From Anopheles merus (Eukaryota; Arthropoda; Insecta; Diptera; Culicidae): 64,000 nucleotides of DNA. The notes under the pieces are model-generated. The model had not been told where the DNA came from. It worked only from the letters and a program-made list of their open reading frames with translations, and searched no databases. Below, one piece after another: positions 33,076 to 44,934 of this stretch; the stretch's first letter is position 1, and every line of letters begins with the position of its first letter. The position numbers and the translations under genes are program-made. Where the stretch lies: positions 4,002,501-4,066,500 of the forward strand of contig NC_054084.1 of assembly GCF_017562075.2 (NCBI RefSeq), given 5' to 3'.

Positions 33076-36000
33076 ACGGACGCATGTTTGACCGCATGTT
33101 TCCGCCGCAATCTACATCTATCTAGTTATTCTCTAGCTCAATTTGCTTAGGTGGTAAATCGTGACGATCCGAACTGTTGATTTGGTTTTGTAAATGCGCC
33201 TGCGTCGCTGGTACATTGCAGAGCGCACCAAGCCGCTTTCCCTTCCCGCTCTTTTATTGCCTAACTGGGTGTGAATATTTACGTGCACATATATTTGTTG
33301 AGTTGTTGGTAAGTTTATTCCTTCCTTAAGTAATGATATATAGTGTCGAGATCGATTGTATTAGCAATATTCCCGTGAAAGCGCAAGCATTATTAGTGGA
33401 GCAGCGTCCAGATGGTTAGAGCGGCAGGTCACACTAATGCATCGTCATCGTCTCCGATGCCGACATTCTTGCAGCAAAAGGAAAGAAGATCATCATCGGT
33501 GGCAGGGCATGAACATGGTTCAGTGAAAGGTGGCCCACAACTCGAAACTCGAGCGAGCGCGAGATAACGTTTTGTCAGAGGAATTGCATTAACTAAATGG
33601 GTTTTTTTAGAATTCGATAGGAAAAGGAAGGTGAACCAAACAAAAAGACATTCAGTTTGTTCACCTTCGCTGTGTCATTTTGCTTCCTCTGCTTCTAATC
33701 TGTAGCGGCAGTTTGGGGGACCCCGTTTTCGTTGCAAAAATGATACACATGGTGTACGAAACGGACAAACCTGGTTGGATGGAAGAACACGGTTGGACAG
33801 CGAGCCGGCGGCGTTGATTCCAATTATGACACGATGAACTTATATAATTATGCAAATTAGCTCGCTTCTCCACCTTTCTTTCTAGACGGAATCCCGAAAG
33901 ACCAGAACGAAGGGGTGAGGGATAAAGGAAAAGAGAAAAAGAGAGAGAGAGAGAGAAAGGGAGGGCATACAAAACGTAATCTTGTGATTTTGGATAACCA
34001 ACCGTTTTCGGACGATGTGCGTCCAGGCGTTGTGGTTCGATCTTCTTCTAGTTGACCTATATATTTTCGTTCGAGAAGCGACGTTTCCTGTTGCCCTGCT
34101 GCTGCTGCTGCTGCTGTTGCTGATCCCTGTAGGGATTCCGGCTGCGCGATCAGCGTCGTAGATTCTGTCCGTTGGGAGACTTATATGCCTTGGGTTTTGG
34201 GGATCGGTAGATTGTGACCTAAATCATGTCATGCCAGCTCGGGGGATGGGCGGATGCTTTTGTTCTTTTTGTTTGTGGCCAATCTGTTTGCTGTTTCCTC
34301 CATATTTTTGCATTGGCAGCAGATTAAAGCTGCGCCGAAGAAAGGTATTAATGGGCAGTGACCTCTGGCGGGCGGATGTGTTTATTATACTTAAAGAATC
34401 ACGCTGGGAGGGAGGGTCGTTTTATTGTAACATCGCTGCTTCACGGAATTTCGTTGTGGCTATTGCTTGCTCTCCGTTAGTCCTATGGCTGATATATAAA
34501 TCCAACGATTATTATTAGATTAAAATGATTAAAAAGAAAAGAACTCACACGAAACACTAATCGCATAGAATGTTAAACCCGAAACAAAGTTGATGGATTT
34601 TCCTACCCGGCCCGACTGGGCCGTTAACCCATACCATGTTGACAAAGTATTACTCTCGTCCGAGTACACAGATATACACATACACACAACTACGCAATAA
34701 TGTATAAGAACCTGTGTAATTTATTTGTTAGCATATTGCAAAGTATATAACGATTAAACAAAACAATAAATCTATGAAACGGAAAGACAATACACTACTG
34801 CGCGCTTGTCATTTATTATCCATCCATCCATATCCTCCGTACCTTGAACGAAATGTCTCGTGCGTACCCACTTTCACTACTAACGGCCGTGGTTGACAAA
34901 TAACCGAACCAGAGATACATCGTATCGTGCACAATTGAAGTGAAAAGAATGAGTAATTTCACCGTTTTTGCAGATTAACAACTTGCATTTAACCATGCTC
35001 ACGGTACCATGTGACTGCGCTTTACGCATCAAACCATTCCTTATCGTTGACTGTCTTCGCTTACCTATGCATGACGATTCGTAGTGAGCGGTTGTTGATC
35101 TAAAAATGGAACCCGCTCCCATACGTCAAAAGTGATAAGTAACTTGATTCCACCCCATTTTGGGGATAGAAATAAAGGCCGGGGTCATACTTCGTCTAGT
35201 CTAGGAGAAGATCAGTGTGAAAAGGTGAAAAAGCAAAATGCAGGGACAGGATCTCGAAAAATTGGAGTTTTGGCCCAATTTGAATGACGGTGCGCGACAA
35301 AAACCTTCTAAACAGCTCTTTGTTTCTTCCAGAGACACCCAAGAGTTTGGAATTTGAAAAATCAATCTGTCGTGACAGTTCAATCGAAGTGGATTAACTT
35401 TAATCCAAACCGATTGTATTGGGTTAATCTGTCGAACTGTGCCGGGTGTCGCGCTGTGTCAATAGCGGGGTAGGCGAAATTTCGAAAGGAGCTAAACCAA
35501 TTTCCCGTTCCATGCTAAGGGAGCATGAAAATGGAGCACTCACGTTGCAGCAGTTAAGATGGGAGCTTTCCCTGAATCGATGCATGCTGCAGATCAAGTT
35601 GGAGGTCAGAATACCAGTGCCGTTTCCAGTACGGGAAACAGTAATACAAAATCACGAACCACAGACTGCACTCGACCTAAATTTCACATCCTATAGGGGT
35701 AGGTCAGGGCTGTCAGGGAGGCACACGATCGCAGCAGCCGTTTTTGAGCCCTTGAAATCAAAGCAACCAAAGCCAACAAACAGCTGATCTCTTGTGCATT
35801 TGTCCAAAAGCTGCTAAAGCCAACGGGTGCATAGAGGGAGAGAGAGAGGGAGCAATCGTTACTACAATGGTGGAAGGTAAATATTTATCATAGATCAATT
35901 CACTTTTCATTTTCCACGCTTTTTTATCTTCCCAGTGCTCTCCCGAAGCTTATAGGCATGGGAAGAAGAAGGGCGAAGAAGAAAGCGAACCAAAAATGTC

Positions 36001-37065
36001 CGTAGATTATCACATAATTTGTTAACGATGCTACTCCCGGTGCAACGAGCCGACCATTCCAAGCACGTTCGATGACGTGCCGTGACGCTCTGAATGGAAA
36101 TTACGCGTGCATCTTCATCTGTGTTCGTCTGCCAGTACCGGTCCGGGAAAGGCTGTTAACCTCTCGCCTGGAGAAAAGAGTCGTCTTCAGCGCGGTTCCC
36201 CGTTTTGGAGGCGTCGTCGAACGAACAACTTGAATGCGCGCGCGCGCGCACTAGTTCTACCAGCGACGAACCTACGAACGAGCGACGATCGTCCGGCCCT
36301 AGAAGTGAATGAAATTTCTTCCCCCCTCCCCGTTGCACTCGGTGGCAGTTGGGTCGCCAGCCCAATGATCCTGTCACCACGACACACCGCGCCCCCCCCC
36401 CCTCTCCCCCGTAAGCCATTCACTTCATCCTCCAATGCATGCGCATATCTCGTTTTCCTTCCGTGCGTTTTCTTCGACGTTCGGTGTCCTACTCGCGCAC
36501 CGATCTCGGCACATTTCATCTCCCATCGTCATCCTCTTCGTGGCCGGCGGATGGTGATGGGAGGGGCTGTGAGAGGGAGGCATAGTGTAAAAGCTTTCCC
36601 GGTCGGGCCACGGAACGGGTTAGCCGCAGTCGTGATTCAGACGGCAGTCGAGTCGGTCCATTTCTCCAATTTCTCCCGGACATCTTGAACGGCGGGCGGG
36701 TGTTAGCAGTAGCATCAGTGGCTCCCCATTCTTCAAGTGCGTGTTACTTTGCAAATTTGTAGAAATTGTCGTGTTTGCGGCGACACGAGCTCGGCGTGTA
36801 CAAAGCAAAGCGATATTGTTTATCGAGTGAAAGTGTGAACTTGACCACGAAGAGGGTCGACTGGGTGACGGGAAGGTACCGAAGGCAGCCGCCTTACAAT
36901 ACACATTAAAATAGAAGGTGCTGGAAGGTGCAGAGACGACTGTGCGTGGAACGCTCTCAACGCTGCTCCGAAAGCTACCAAAGAGAACAAGTCCTAAGAG
37001 GAGGCAGACAAAGACACACACAACCAGGGAGTCAAGAGAGCATACGGAAACACGCCCGCGGTACA
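33076..37065. other. WDR7 3' UTR and intergenic region
   Basis: No supported gene over about 4 kb. The first 1.7 kb looks like WDR7 3' UTR, with a CTG triplet repeat at 34096-34122, a GA-rich tract near 33930-33965 and a plausible AATAAA at 34765-34770. From 35370 to 35440 there is an imperfect inverted repeat. From 36100 to 36700 the sequence is GC-rich with CGCG runs near 36237-36250 and open frames on both strands, but none has ATG plus coding character. The end holds the 5' UTR of the DUF4773 gene. Confidence 0.45.
34765..34770 (+). terminator. Probable poly(A) signal of WDR7
   Basis: AATAAA in AT-rich sequence about 1.7 kb after the WDR7 stop. It is the strongest candidate before the intergenic region, but earlier sites cannot be excluded. 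Confidence 0.4.
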
Positions 37066-38366
37066 ATGAAGAAATTGTTGTTATTCCTCTTACTGACCTA
37101 TTTATGCTCCGCCGCTCTCTCTGCCAGCATACTGGGTAAGTACGGAAAGGCGCACAGAGTGCGTGGGGTCGGGATGGGATTCACCAACAGACGTGACTAA
37201 TAGGAAACCCAAACAAAGTTTATTTCGTTTTTTCCATCAATTTACGTAATTTTGTGTCTAACCTCGTTAAATTTCTTCCAAAGATTTGGAATTTTTGGAA
37301 GCTTACAATCTGCAACTTGAAAACGGTTTGAAATTTGTGAACTGTTTTGAATTTGCTCAAACTTCAATAGGGGTATATTTCGAAGCACTTAACTTGAATC
37401 AGAACAAATTCTGCAAATACGTATGCTGAAGAATATCCCTTTTGCGCGTTGTAGACTATCTCACACTCGCCACTGAGGAGGAAGCGGAAGCCAAAGAGGA
37501 AGAAGTGGGCCCCAGCAATTGTCTGTGCAATGGACCTTCCTGTATATGCTGCATCGATTTCAACATGACCCTCATTGATCTCGGCGGTCCTGGTAAGATA
37601 ACAGGAAGCTTCCCCCTTACAGAACACGCTTGACATTGGCACACATTTTCTATAACAAACTTCACCGCCACGTGTAGGTTGCGTGCGGCTAAAGTATCTC
37701 TCCGCCGACGAAGGGATCGCGCTGAACGTTTCCTACGGCGATAGCGTGCTGCACAGCCAGCGTGTCAAGGGACCGGACCCGCCACCGACCTGCCTGAACG
37801 TGTTCTCCAGCCTGGCGCAGATGTGCGCCCGGTTCAGCGAGCTGCTGCCGACGGACGAGGGTCTGCGTGGTTGCCTGCAGCTCGAACCGATGCTGCTCGG
37901 CGACGTGCAGATCGAGCTGCCCCTCGGCTGCTTCCGGATGGGTCCGAAGGGCATGGAGGTGATTAAGTCGGCCGAGGAGCAGATCAAGGAACAGATTCCC
38001 AGTGAAAGGTAAGCGTTGAGCGTGGAAGAATTGACGTTTTCTTATTGTGGCTAATTGGTGCATTCCGCTCTTTTCGCGCGGTTTACCTGCAGCGAGGAAC
38101 CGACTACGCCGGCGGTGGCCGTTGTAGAGGAGAAGCCGGCAGCCAGTAACAGTACTTCTACGCTGTCGCTGCTGGACAACCTGTCGACGGCCGACATTCT
38201 GGCGGCGGTCAGCGAATCGACGGACGAGGGCATCGCCATGATCTCGAACTGGCTGGGCCTTTCGGTGAACCGTGTACAGAAGCCGGCCGAGGGTGGCGCC
38301 GCGGAAACGGACGCCAGCGCTGCCAGCGAGGGAGAAAGTGATAAGAAGGAAGAGGATGAAGAGTAA
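37066..38366 (+). CDS. Secreted DUF4773-family protein
   Basis: Coding exons 37066-37135, 37455-37592, 37678-38008 and 38093-38366 give 270 residues. The first exon encodes a clear signal peptide (MKKLLLFLLLTYLCSAALSA). An acidic linker (EEEAEAKEEE) precedes the cysteine motif CLCNGPSCICCIDFN, typical of the insect DUF4773 family, whose function is unknown. A conserved beta-rich region follows with further cysteines (TCLNVF, MCARF, GCLQLEP, GCFRMGP). The C-terminal third is Glu/Ala/Ser-rich, less conserved in character, and ends KKEEDEE. The protein is probably secreted or in the secretory pathway. It has no obvious functional link to its neighbours. Confidence 0.85.
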
Positions 38367-38523
38367 GCATCGCTCGATGCTTCTTGGTCGGTAATAATGT
38401 CTCAGAGCGTCCTAGTGTGTCCACCGGGGAGGAGATATTCAACTATTTTCATAGGTTATAATGCGTAGTAAGTTATATTTCACCCACAAGAAGGCATGCC
38501 ACGCATTTGTATGTGTGTGCGAA

Positions 38524-38529
38524 AATAAA
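38524..38529 (+). terminator. Poly(A) signal of the DUF4773 gene
   Basis: AATAAA 158 nt after the stop codon. Confidence 0.6.
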
Positions 38530-38673
38530 TCACAACCATACTTTTAGTTTTTCCTAACACTGATAAGCATTTTTTGTTTTTCTTTCGTTGTATTCTCTTT
38601 CTTTTGTCTTGAGAAAAAATAGTCTCTCCGCTAAATTCGTATGCTCTTCTCGTCTCAAAACTTTTGTGTAGCA

Positions 38674-38679
38674 TTTATT
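38674..38679 (-). terminator. Possible poly(A) signal of the PWWP gene
   Basis: AATAAA on the minus strand about 1.1 kb downstream of the stop codon of the minus-strand PWWP gene. It faces the DUF4773 poly(A) signal about 150 bp away. Confidence 0.35.
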
Positions 38680-38893
38680 TCATAAAGTAACTTAATCAAC
38701 ACGCTTTTAGTTAGTGTGTGTGTGTGTGTCCACGTTTCCAGATCGTTTTCCCCCGTCTTCTCGCCCAAGATAGCGTTCGAAAGCGTTCTGAGCATGTACA
38801 TCTCTCATTTGCATTGCTTTACTGTGGTTTGTGAGTTGTGGGATAGAGTGCTTACCAGTCTATTGTTTGACTTTCATTCATTACATGATGTTT

Positions 38894-38896
<3 letters not shown>

Positions 38897-38931
<35 letters not shown>
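38897..38931 (+). repeat. (TG)n microsatellite
   Basis: About 17 uninterrupted TG dinucleotides in the convergent 3' region between the DUF4773 gene and the PWWP gene. Confidence 0.95.
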
Positions 38932-38933
<2 letters not shown>

Positions 38934-39802
38934 TTGTGGGTGTGGGTGTCCTAATTATTTGTGTTTATTGTACACGTTGTGTTAACACGTTTGAGTGCCA
39001 TGTCAGCTACCTATGGGTGGCACTGATGTGTTTTCCTCCTTCGACGCGTGTTGTGTCGAAAGCGCTTGAATAAGAGAACTTATGCTGTTTTCTGAGCGCT
39101 CTTTTACAACCGCACATCAGTGTAAGAAATCAAATCACCCCCCGTGGAAGAAAAGGTCTTTGATAAACAACGACCCATTCAGGTTGATGGAACATGCTCA
39201 AGAGCATGCACATCTAGGATGGATGGTAAACTGTGTTCGTTTGAGGGCTCTTTCGGCGATCAAAAACAGAAATGAGCTTCCTTTCCATACAATCTTCAAC
39301 ATGTTCCCACAGCTCCAGAGCCGTAGCTAAAAAATAGTATTTTCGCGACCAATTTACACGTTTTATATCGAATTGGGAAAACATTTTTAAAATACTTAAG
39401 TGTTTAAAAGAAAAAAAAAAGTTAAGAAAAGTCTATGGTGCAGGCAGCGGGACATAAAATGAACTAGGAAAGCTTGCACATGGGATGGCAGACGCGTACC
39501 GTCGCGCCATTAACCGTTTTTTTCTGCTCGCCCACACAGTGCCGCACAGCAATGAGCCCGAAAACAGAATATACTAAAAGCTACGAAAACAGGATTCGTA
39601 GCGATATATAGAGTGTCAAGAAACAATCAAATCTAACAATCGACGGCTTGATAATCGCTCTGATTCAGGACCACCATAGACTAATGATAATTCATAATTT
39701 GCTTAAATAACCTAGGCTCTTGCGTGTCGAGAGGTGTGTGTGTGTGTTTGTGTTTGTGTGGATATTGGTTGATAGATCCGCTATACAAGCACCTCGCCGT
39801 TT

Positions 39803-42215
39803 CTAGTCTTCCAGTTTCTCCGCACTTGCTTCAGCTGGTGCCGGAGCTTCCAATCCCTCTTCCGCACAACCTTCAGCTGCCGGTGACGGGTCGTTATTGG
39901 TCGTCTCGTTTAGCTCCGTAGTGGCATTGGCCGGTTCGGTGAGTTGTTGTTGGCCGTCTTGAATTAATTCTTCAATGAGACGGTACAAAAAAGCATCAAA
40001 GCAACATTAGAATGTCACAATAATAGAAAGGGAAGCGTTATTCATACGTTACCTTTCTCGTCAACGAGCATAAAAAGTTCCTCGGTCGTCAAGTTCTTCG
40101 CCGCCTCCTCGAACTTGGTTACCTCCTGCCGGAACCACTCCCAGAAAGGCATTCTGCTGTCCGTCATTCCCAAAATCTCCTAATTCGGTGAAAAGAAGGT
40201 GATTAATAAACGATGCTTGCACACAGCGTTATCGTTGAGCGTACTTTAAAGCGAGAATATATCTGTTCTGCCTTGTTTCGAATTTGCTGCGCTTGGAAAT
40301 CGAACTGAAGCTTCTCTTTGTCGTCCATGTTCCATGCTTTCGCATTGCCGACGTACTTTCGTAACCTCTTCATCGTTTCGACGCAGTTGGGATTTTTCTT
40401 CAGGATCGTCGAAGTAACGCTCAAATCTAGGACGAAAAGGACACGGTCGTTGAACTGAGATCTGCAATGTTGGCCGAGCCGGCCTTTTTTTCCCCGACAC
40501 TTACTTTCATACTGTTCCATCAGCTTGACGCATCGTTCCGGATCGGCACAATTCAGCTTCACCGACGATTTTATATCCAGATTCAGTTCCACCAGTTGCC
40601 GCTCGAGCTTCAACAGGTATAGCCGCTCATCGGCGATTTTTTCTGCAAAAGAGTGCAAACAATGAGTCTTGAGTTTTGTGATTTGTTTGGAAAATAATTC
40701 CCCCCCATTCCCCCCACCATACCGAACGGGTTCAGCTTCTTGGTCGCAGCAGGGGTAGCCGCCTCCTTCGCTTTCGCCGGTGCAAGAGTCATCGCTTTCT
40801 TCTTTGGCGGCGCTCCTGCCCCAGTGCCACTGTCCTCGTCATCTCCATCCATAAACCTTTTCTGCTTTATTACTCTACCCCTTCGGCTGGTGACTTCCTT
40901 CGTTTCGCCGCCGCTGTTGTCCTGCTGCTGTGGCGACACGGTTGTCGCGTCGTCCGACTTTTTCTGCGCTCCATTATTGGTTGCGTGCGCGGCGGCGGCG
41001 TTGGCGGCAGTTTTCTTTGCGCCAGTGGATTTTACATTTGCATTCGATTTAATTTGAGCCATCTGGGGTGTGCTGGCGTTCTCATTGCCATACTGTTTGT
41101 CTATGACTTCCTGCTTCACATTGCTTGTGTTGTACACGGTAGAGTTCGCCGACACGTGCGACTCATCGAAGGTGGTCTGGAATGTGATGGAAGAGTCATC
41201 AGATTAGAAAATGGCACCAAAACGGCACACAGATTAGCGAAATCTTGATGCCAAGTCAACCCCGTTTCTACTTTACTTGCCTCGGCAGCGGACATTGACA
41301 TTTCTTTCGATTCCGCCATATCATCGATCCCCGATTGTACCGCCGCAACGTCAAACGCAAGCTAAGAGAGAAAGAAAACGATAGCATTTTCGTGCGTGAT
41401 TTGTCCATCGCACAGAGAGGCCGTTTTGCGTGAAGCAGGTGGTTGAAACACACGAATAATTCCTCCCGCACCATCACTGATTGATGAAAACCCCAACTGA
41501 GCAACAGCATGGCGCAAGAAAATTCATTTTTCACCGCGCCGAAACCGACACACAACTGCTCTTACTAACCTCCACCCGCTCCACCCACGCGCCTCCTGTT
41601 GCTCTAACCCTTCTAAACCAACATCATGACACACTCACACTTACAGGGCTTGGATCGTCACCGCTCAGGGCGGATTCAATCTGTAGCATTGCTTCCTTGA
41701 AGCCCTTCCGTTTCATGATTTTTTCCGTCGCAAACTTCTCCTTCGACGTTTCGTACGCGAACAGGTCCTCCTTCTTGATGTTGGCGCTAAAATGGAACGG
41801 GCAGGAAAAATCCGCCGTGAGTGCCACATCTTACATAAATGGCGCCGTACGCACACCGCCCGCCGGCACTTCCGCTGCCTCGCACAGCATTATCTATCCC
41901 CAAGCCTACTTACGTTTCACCCGTTCCGTAGAAGTAGACATTGTATTTGTTCTTTTCGATCCGCGTGACCTGTCCCCGGGGGTTGAGGTGGTGTCGCATT
42001 TTTATGGCGGAAAAGAAAAGATATCGAAGCAGTAAGTTACACTGACCATTGAGCTTGGGTATACGCGGATCGTGCACACAGTGCACACACAACGCTGTGC
42101 GGTGTGGAGCGAGTTGTCCCTTGCGCTGGCTTACCTTCGCTGGCCAGGGTGGGTAGCCCTTTACTTTGGCAAACACCAAATCCCCTATCTCGAAGGACTT
42201 TTTGGACGCCACCAT
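39803..42215 (-). CDS. PWWP and integrase-binding-domain protein (LEDGF/JASPer type)
   Basis: Chromatin reader of the HDGF/LEDGF class; in Drosophila the counterpart JASPer ties the JIL-1 kinase to H3K36-methylated chromatin. Nine coding exons on the minus strand: 42215-42135, 41969-41914, 41786-41645, 41361-41281, 41176-40723, 40642-40505, 40426-40245, 40179-40053, 39969-39803, giving 475 residues. The PWWP domain starts at about residue 8 (FEIGDLVFAKVKGYPPWPAK, with PPWP at the name motif) and includes YNVYFYGTGET. A disordered Lys/Ala/Ser/Thr-rich middle has a nuclear-localisation-like RRGRVIKQKRF. An integrase-binding/TFIIS-N-like helical domain spans about 272-405 (LVELNLDIKSSVKL, RCVKLMEQYE). 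The tail is acidic and Ala/Pro-rich, ending AEKLED. Intron 4 appears to use a GC donor (AG|GCAAGT). The ATG at 42215 is the first in frame. Confidence 0.88.
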
Positions 42216-43004
42216 CGCGCGTGCTGCTGCTTGCCTGTCGTCGAGTTTGTTTACGCGGCGATAAAACGGAGCGTTGATGCCTCTTCCGGCGCAATCCAGT
42301 CGCTTCTCTGCTGTCTCTTCGCCTTCACAGCGGCCGTACCGAACCGACAGCACAACTTTCGATTGAGCTCTATTGCAATGATTATGCTGTTCACGCGCTT
42401 GCCGCGTATGTCTTGGGATGCGGTTTCTTCTGGTTGTAAAAAAAACGCGATGTTACAAACGTTAATTCCCCGTACCAAACACAAGAACAACTTTTGGCAG
42501 TTTCGCCTGGGGTCGCTGCTGAAATTCACCAATTCACCGCGACGTACCAAATCGTTTGACAGCTGGCGGAATGAGTTACCGTTGCTTCGGAAAGGCGACC
42601 CGGTTGGCATAAATGGTTTACGGTGGCGTGGAAGAAAATACTTGACACGGCATTAAATCATGGATTTTTGGAAATCAGTTTTGTGGAAAATAACTTTAAT
42701 ATTTTTGGAAGCTTTATGACTGTATTTTGAATCGACTAAATCGACCTATCGAAAATTCGGCTCTTGATACATAAAGATGAGTTCCCCTTACTTTAAAAAT
42801 GAGTTCCTACAATTGTGATTTTTCATTTATTATGGAAAAATACATCGGAATAAGTTATAAAAATCCTCATCCTATGAAAAAATATTATTTTCATAACGAG
42901 ATGTTATTCTGTACACTTGAGTGACTCCGACTGCTAATAAGAAAAGGTTAGGAGATGTCAAAATAAAGAACTCAGTAGATTGGTCGTAATAATAAAAAAA
43001 AATA

Positions 43005-43352
43005 CAGTGGAGCACCGATTATCCGGGCTCATCGAGACTCGACTACGCACAAATAGTGGAATAACACGAATAATGAGTCAAAGTATTTATTTTATCACAA
43101 ATTATTTATTTATTTTTGAAATTTATATTATTTTTTGGTGAAACCTAGCCAGTTTTTATCAACTTCATGTTTTTCCGATGAGAAACATTTAAAATGTACC
43201 ATGAATTATAGTGCTATAAAAGTTTTCTCATAACCTTTTTTTTGAAATATCCTCTTCAGAACGCAATATCATCTTCTGAGCTATCATTTTTCAACGGCAC
43301 GGAAAAAACGGACAACTGGGTAAAAGGTACCAAGATAAACTGTGCTCCACTG
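43005..43352. mobile_element. MITE with pogo-like termini
   Basis: The left end starts CAGTGGAGCACCGATTATCC and the right end, read inverted, starts CAGTGGAGCACAGTTTATC; about 11 bases (CAGTGGAGCAC) match perfectly, then similarity decays. Both ends are flanked by TA, the target duplication of the Tc1/mariner/pogo superfamily, and CAGTGG...ATTATCCGG is the typical pogo/Tigger end. The 348-bp interior is AT-rich and has no coding frame, so it is a non-autonomous element. It lies between the PWWP gene and Cullin-1, outside exons. Confidence 0.8.
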
Positions 43353-44934
43353 TAGATGATTTCCCGAAATAAATTAGATAAAGTGTTCTTCTTGGTCCTT
43401 ATTGTTATATTCTATCTTACATGATTAACGTTACTCGGCTAAACATGATTAAAATAGCAAACACACACATCATGATGTGTTCAAAACGAGACTTCGATAC
43501 TATCGGACGATGAAACGATGATGGCATGAGCAAATAAAGAGTCCTTGTGTTCAGCCATCGAAATTAAGATTGTTAAGAATTTGATATTTGTGTTACAGAT
43601 GACATTACATAAGCAATTTGCGTTATTGTGGCACAAATTTCAACCACTATTACTTCCATTTCTACTCCCAATTTCGTAACTCACCCTGTTGTGCTGCTTG
43701 CCAGCAGGGGCCTTCGCGCGCGCACGGTCACTCAACCAAAGCTGTCAATCCGCCAGCAGGGCGAATGGAGCGTTTTCCCCACACAAAGCATTTCGCTGCC
43801 AGTTGCATCGGGCAACACCACAGCAAGCTCTCTCAAGTGTTTTTTTTAATGGCTGTCAGTTTTAATGGTTGGATTTCTCTAAGCTCGAACCTGAAAGAAA
43901 GTCATCTTTCGACCCGAAACGGCTTCTTTCTTTCGCGTTACTGTGTTTAATCTGGTGCACGGAAGTTGCCAGCTACAGCTCCCCAGCCCGAAACACCAAC
44001 GGGCCCCAGTCGCGGTGGCCACATTCAGTCAGCCAAGAGCGTAGCAAATATCAGTCGATAATTACGACGAAACGGGTAAGGAGGACATGACGTTTTTTTC
44101 TTCTTTTCTTTCGTGCCTTTCCCTTTCCTACTATGTGCGCCTTCCCATTGTGTGTGTTTGCAACGAATTGCTCCGAACAAACCCGCTTACACCAGACGGG
44201 GCGCTCCAATCCCTCGAAACAACGGCGCACAAACACTCACAGGCACACATTCCGAATCCCCTTGGATGTGCGGAGGTAAAGGGAAAACTCTTCAATTTAT
44301 CGATGGTGATCCGTGATGGATGTTTTTTTTTCTTGTTGGGTGCGAACATAAGTTTTCGTTGGGTGCGTAGGAAATCCTTCTACGACTGTGAAAAATAGTG
44401 ACGAAATATAGTGCGCTTGCGAACGACACTGATGTAAGAGCAGCGCCCCGAGTGCCTCGCACGGACGGAATAGTGTGAGAAGCACAAAACAAAAGAGAAT
44501 TGTTGCAAAGCTCGCGAAAATGAAACTAAACCCCCTTTTCCGTTGTCTGACGATGCAAAAAAAAGGCCAGCGATAAGATTCGGTCCCCACTTTCCCAGCT
44601 GTGGCTAATCTGTTACCTTTTTTTATACGTTGTTATTTTTTCCATTGTTTTTGTGTGCAACCAACCCACATCGTCACGACACGATGTGCCCTATCTCTTC
44701 CTGGATGATGTTGCTGCTGCTACCGACGACGACGACGACGACGACGACGGCTATGGCTACTGCGACGCACAAACACACAGAACGCCCTGGGTCTGTGCCT
44801 GGCTGGTTCGTGTAAATAAACCACGTTGGAGTGATTCTTTTTCCACCCCACCTCGTGTAATCGTGTAATTGACGAAACCACACAACAGCACGCAGTAGAC
44901 GGAAGGAAGCATTGAAGGATCTCTCCCTAATCCA
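43353..44934. other. Cullin-1 upstream region
   Basis: No coding frame is supported. A GTAAGG donor at about 44068 could end a 5' UTR exon of Cullin-1. A GAC triplet repeat lies at 44725-44749. The left part, next to the MITE, is AT-rich. Confidence 0.4.

Noticed and set aside
33411..33440. tRNA A-box-like sequence (GGTTAGAGCGG)
   Set aside because: No B box at suitable distance and no acceptor stem could be formed.
35446..35787. 113-codon plus-strand frame
   Set aside because: No coding character, no poly(A) signal and no recognisable motif; it probably arises by chance next to the inverted repeat.
36107..36688. 193-codon plus-strand frame in the GC-rich stretch
   Set aside because: It begins with GTG rather than ATG, is Arg/Pro/Ser-rich without domain features, and overlaps open frames on the other strand, which indicates compositional bias.
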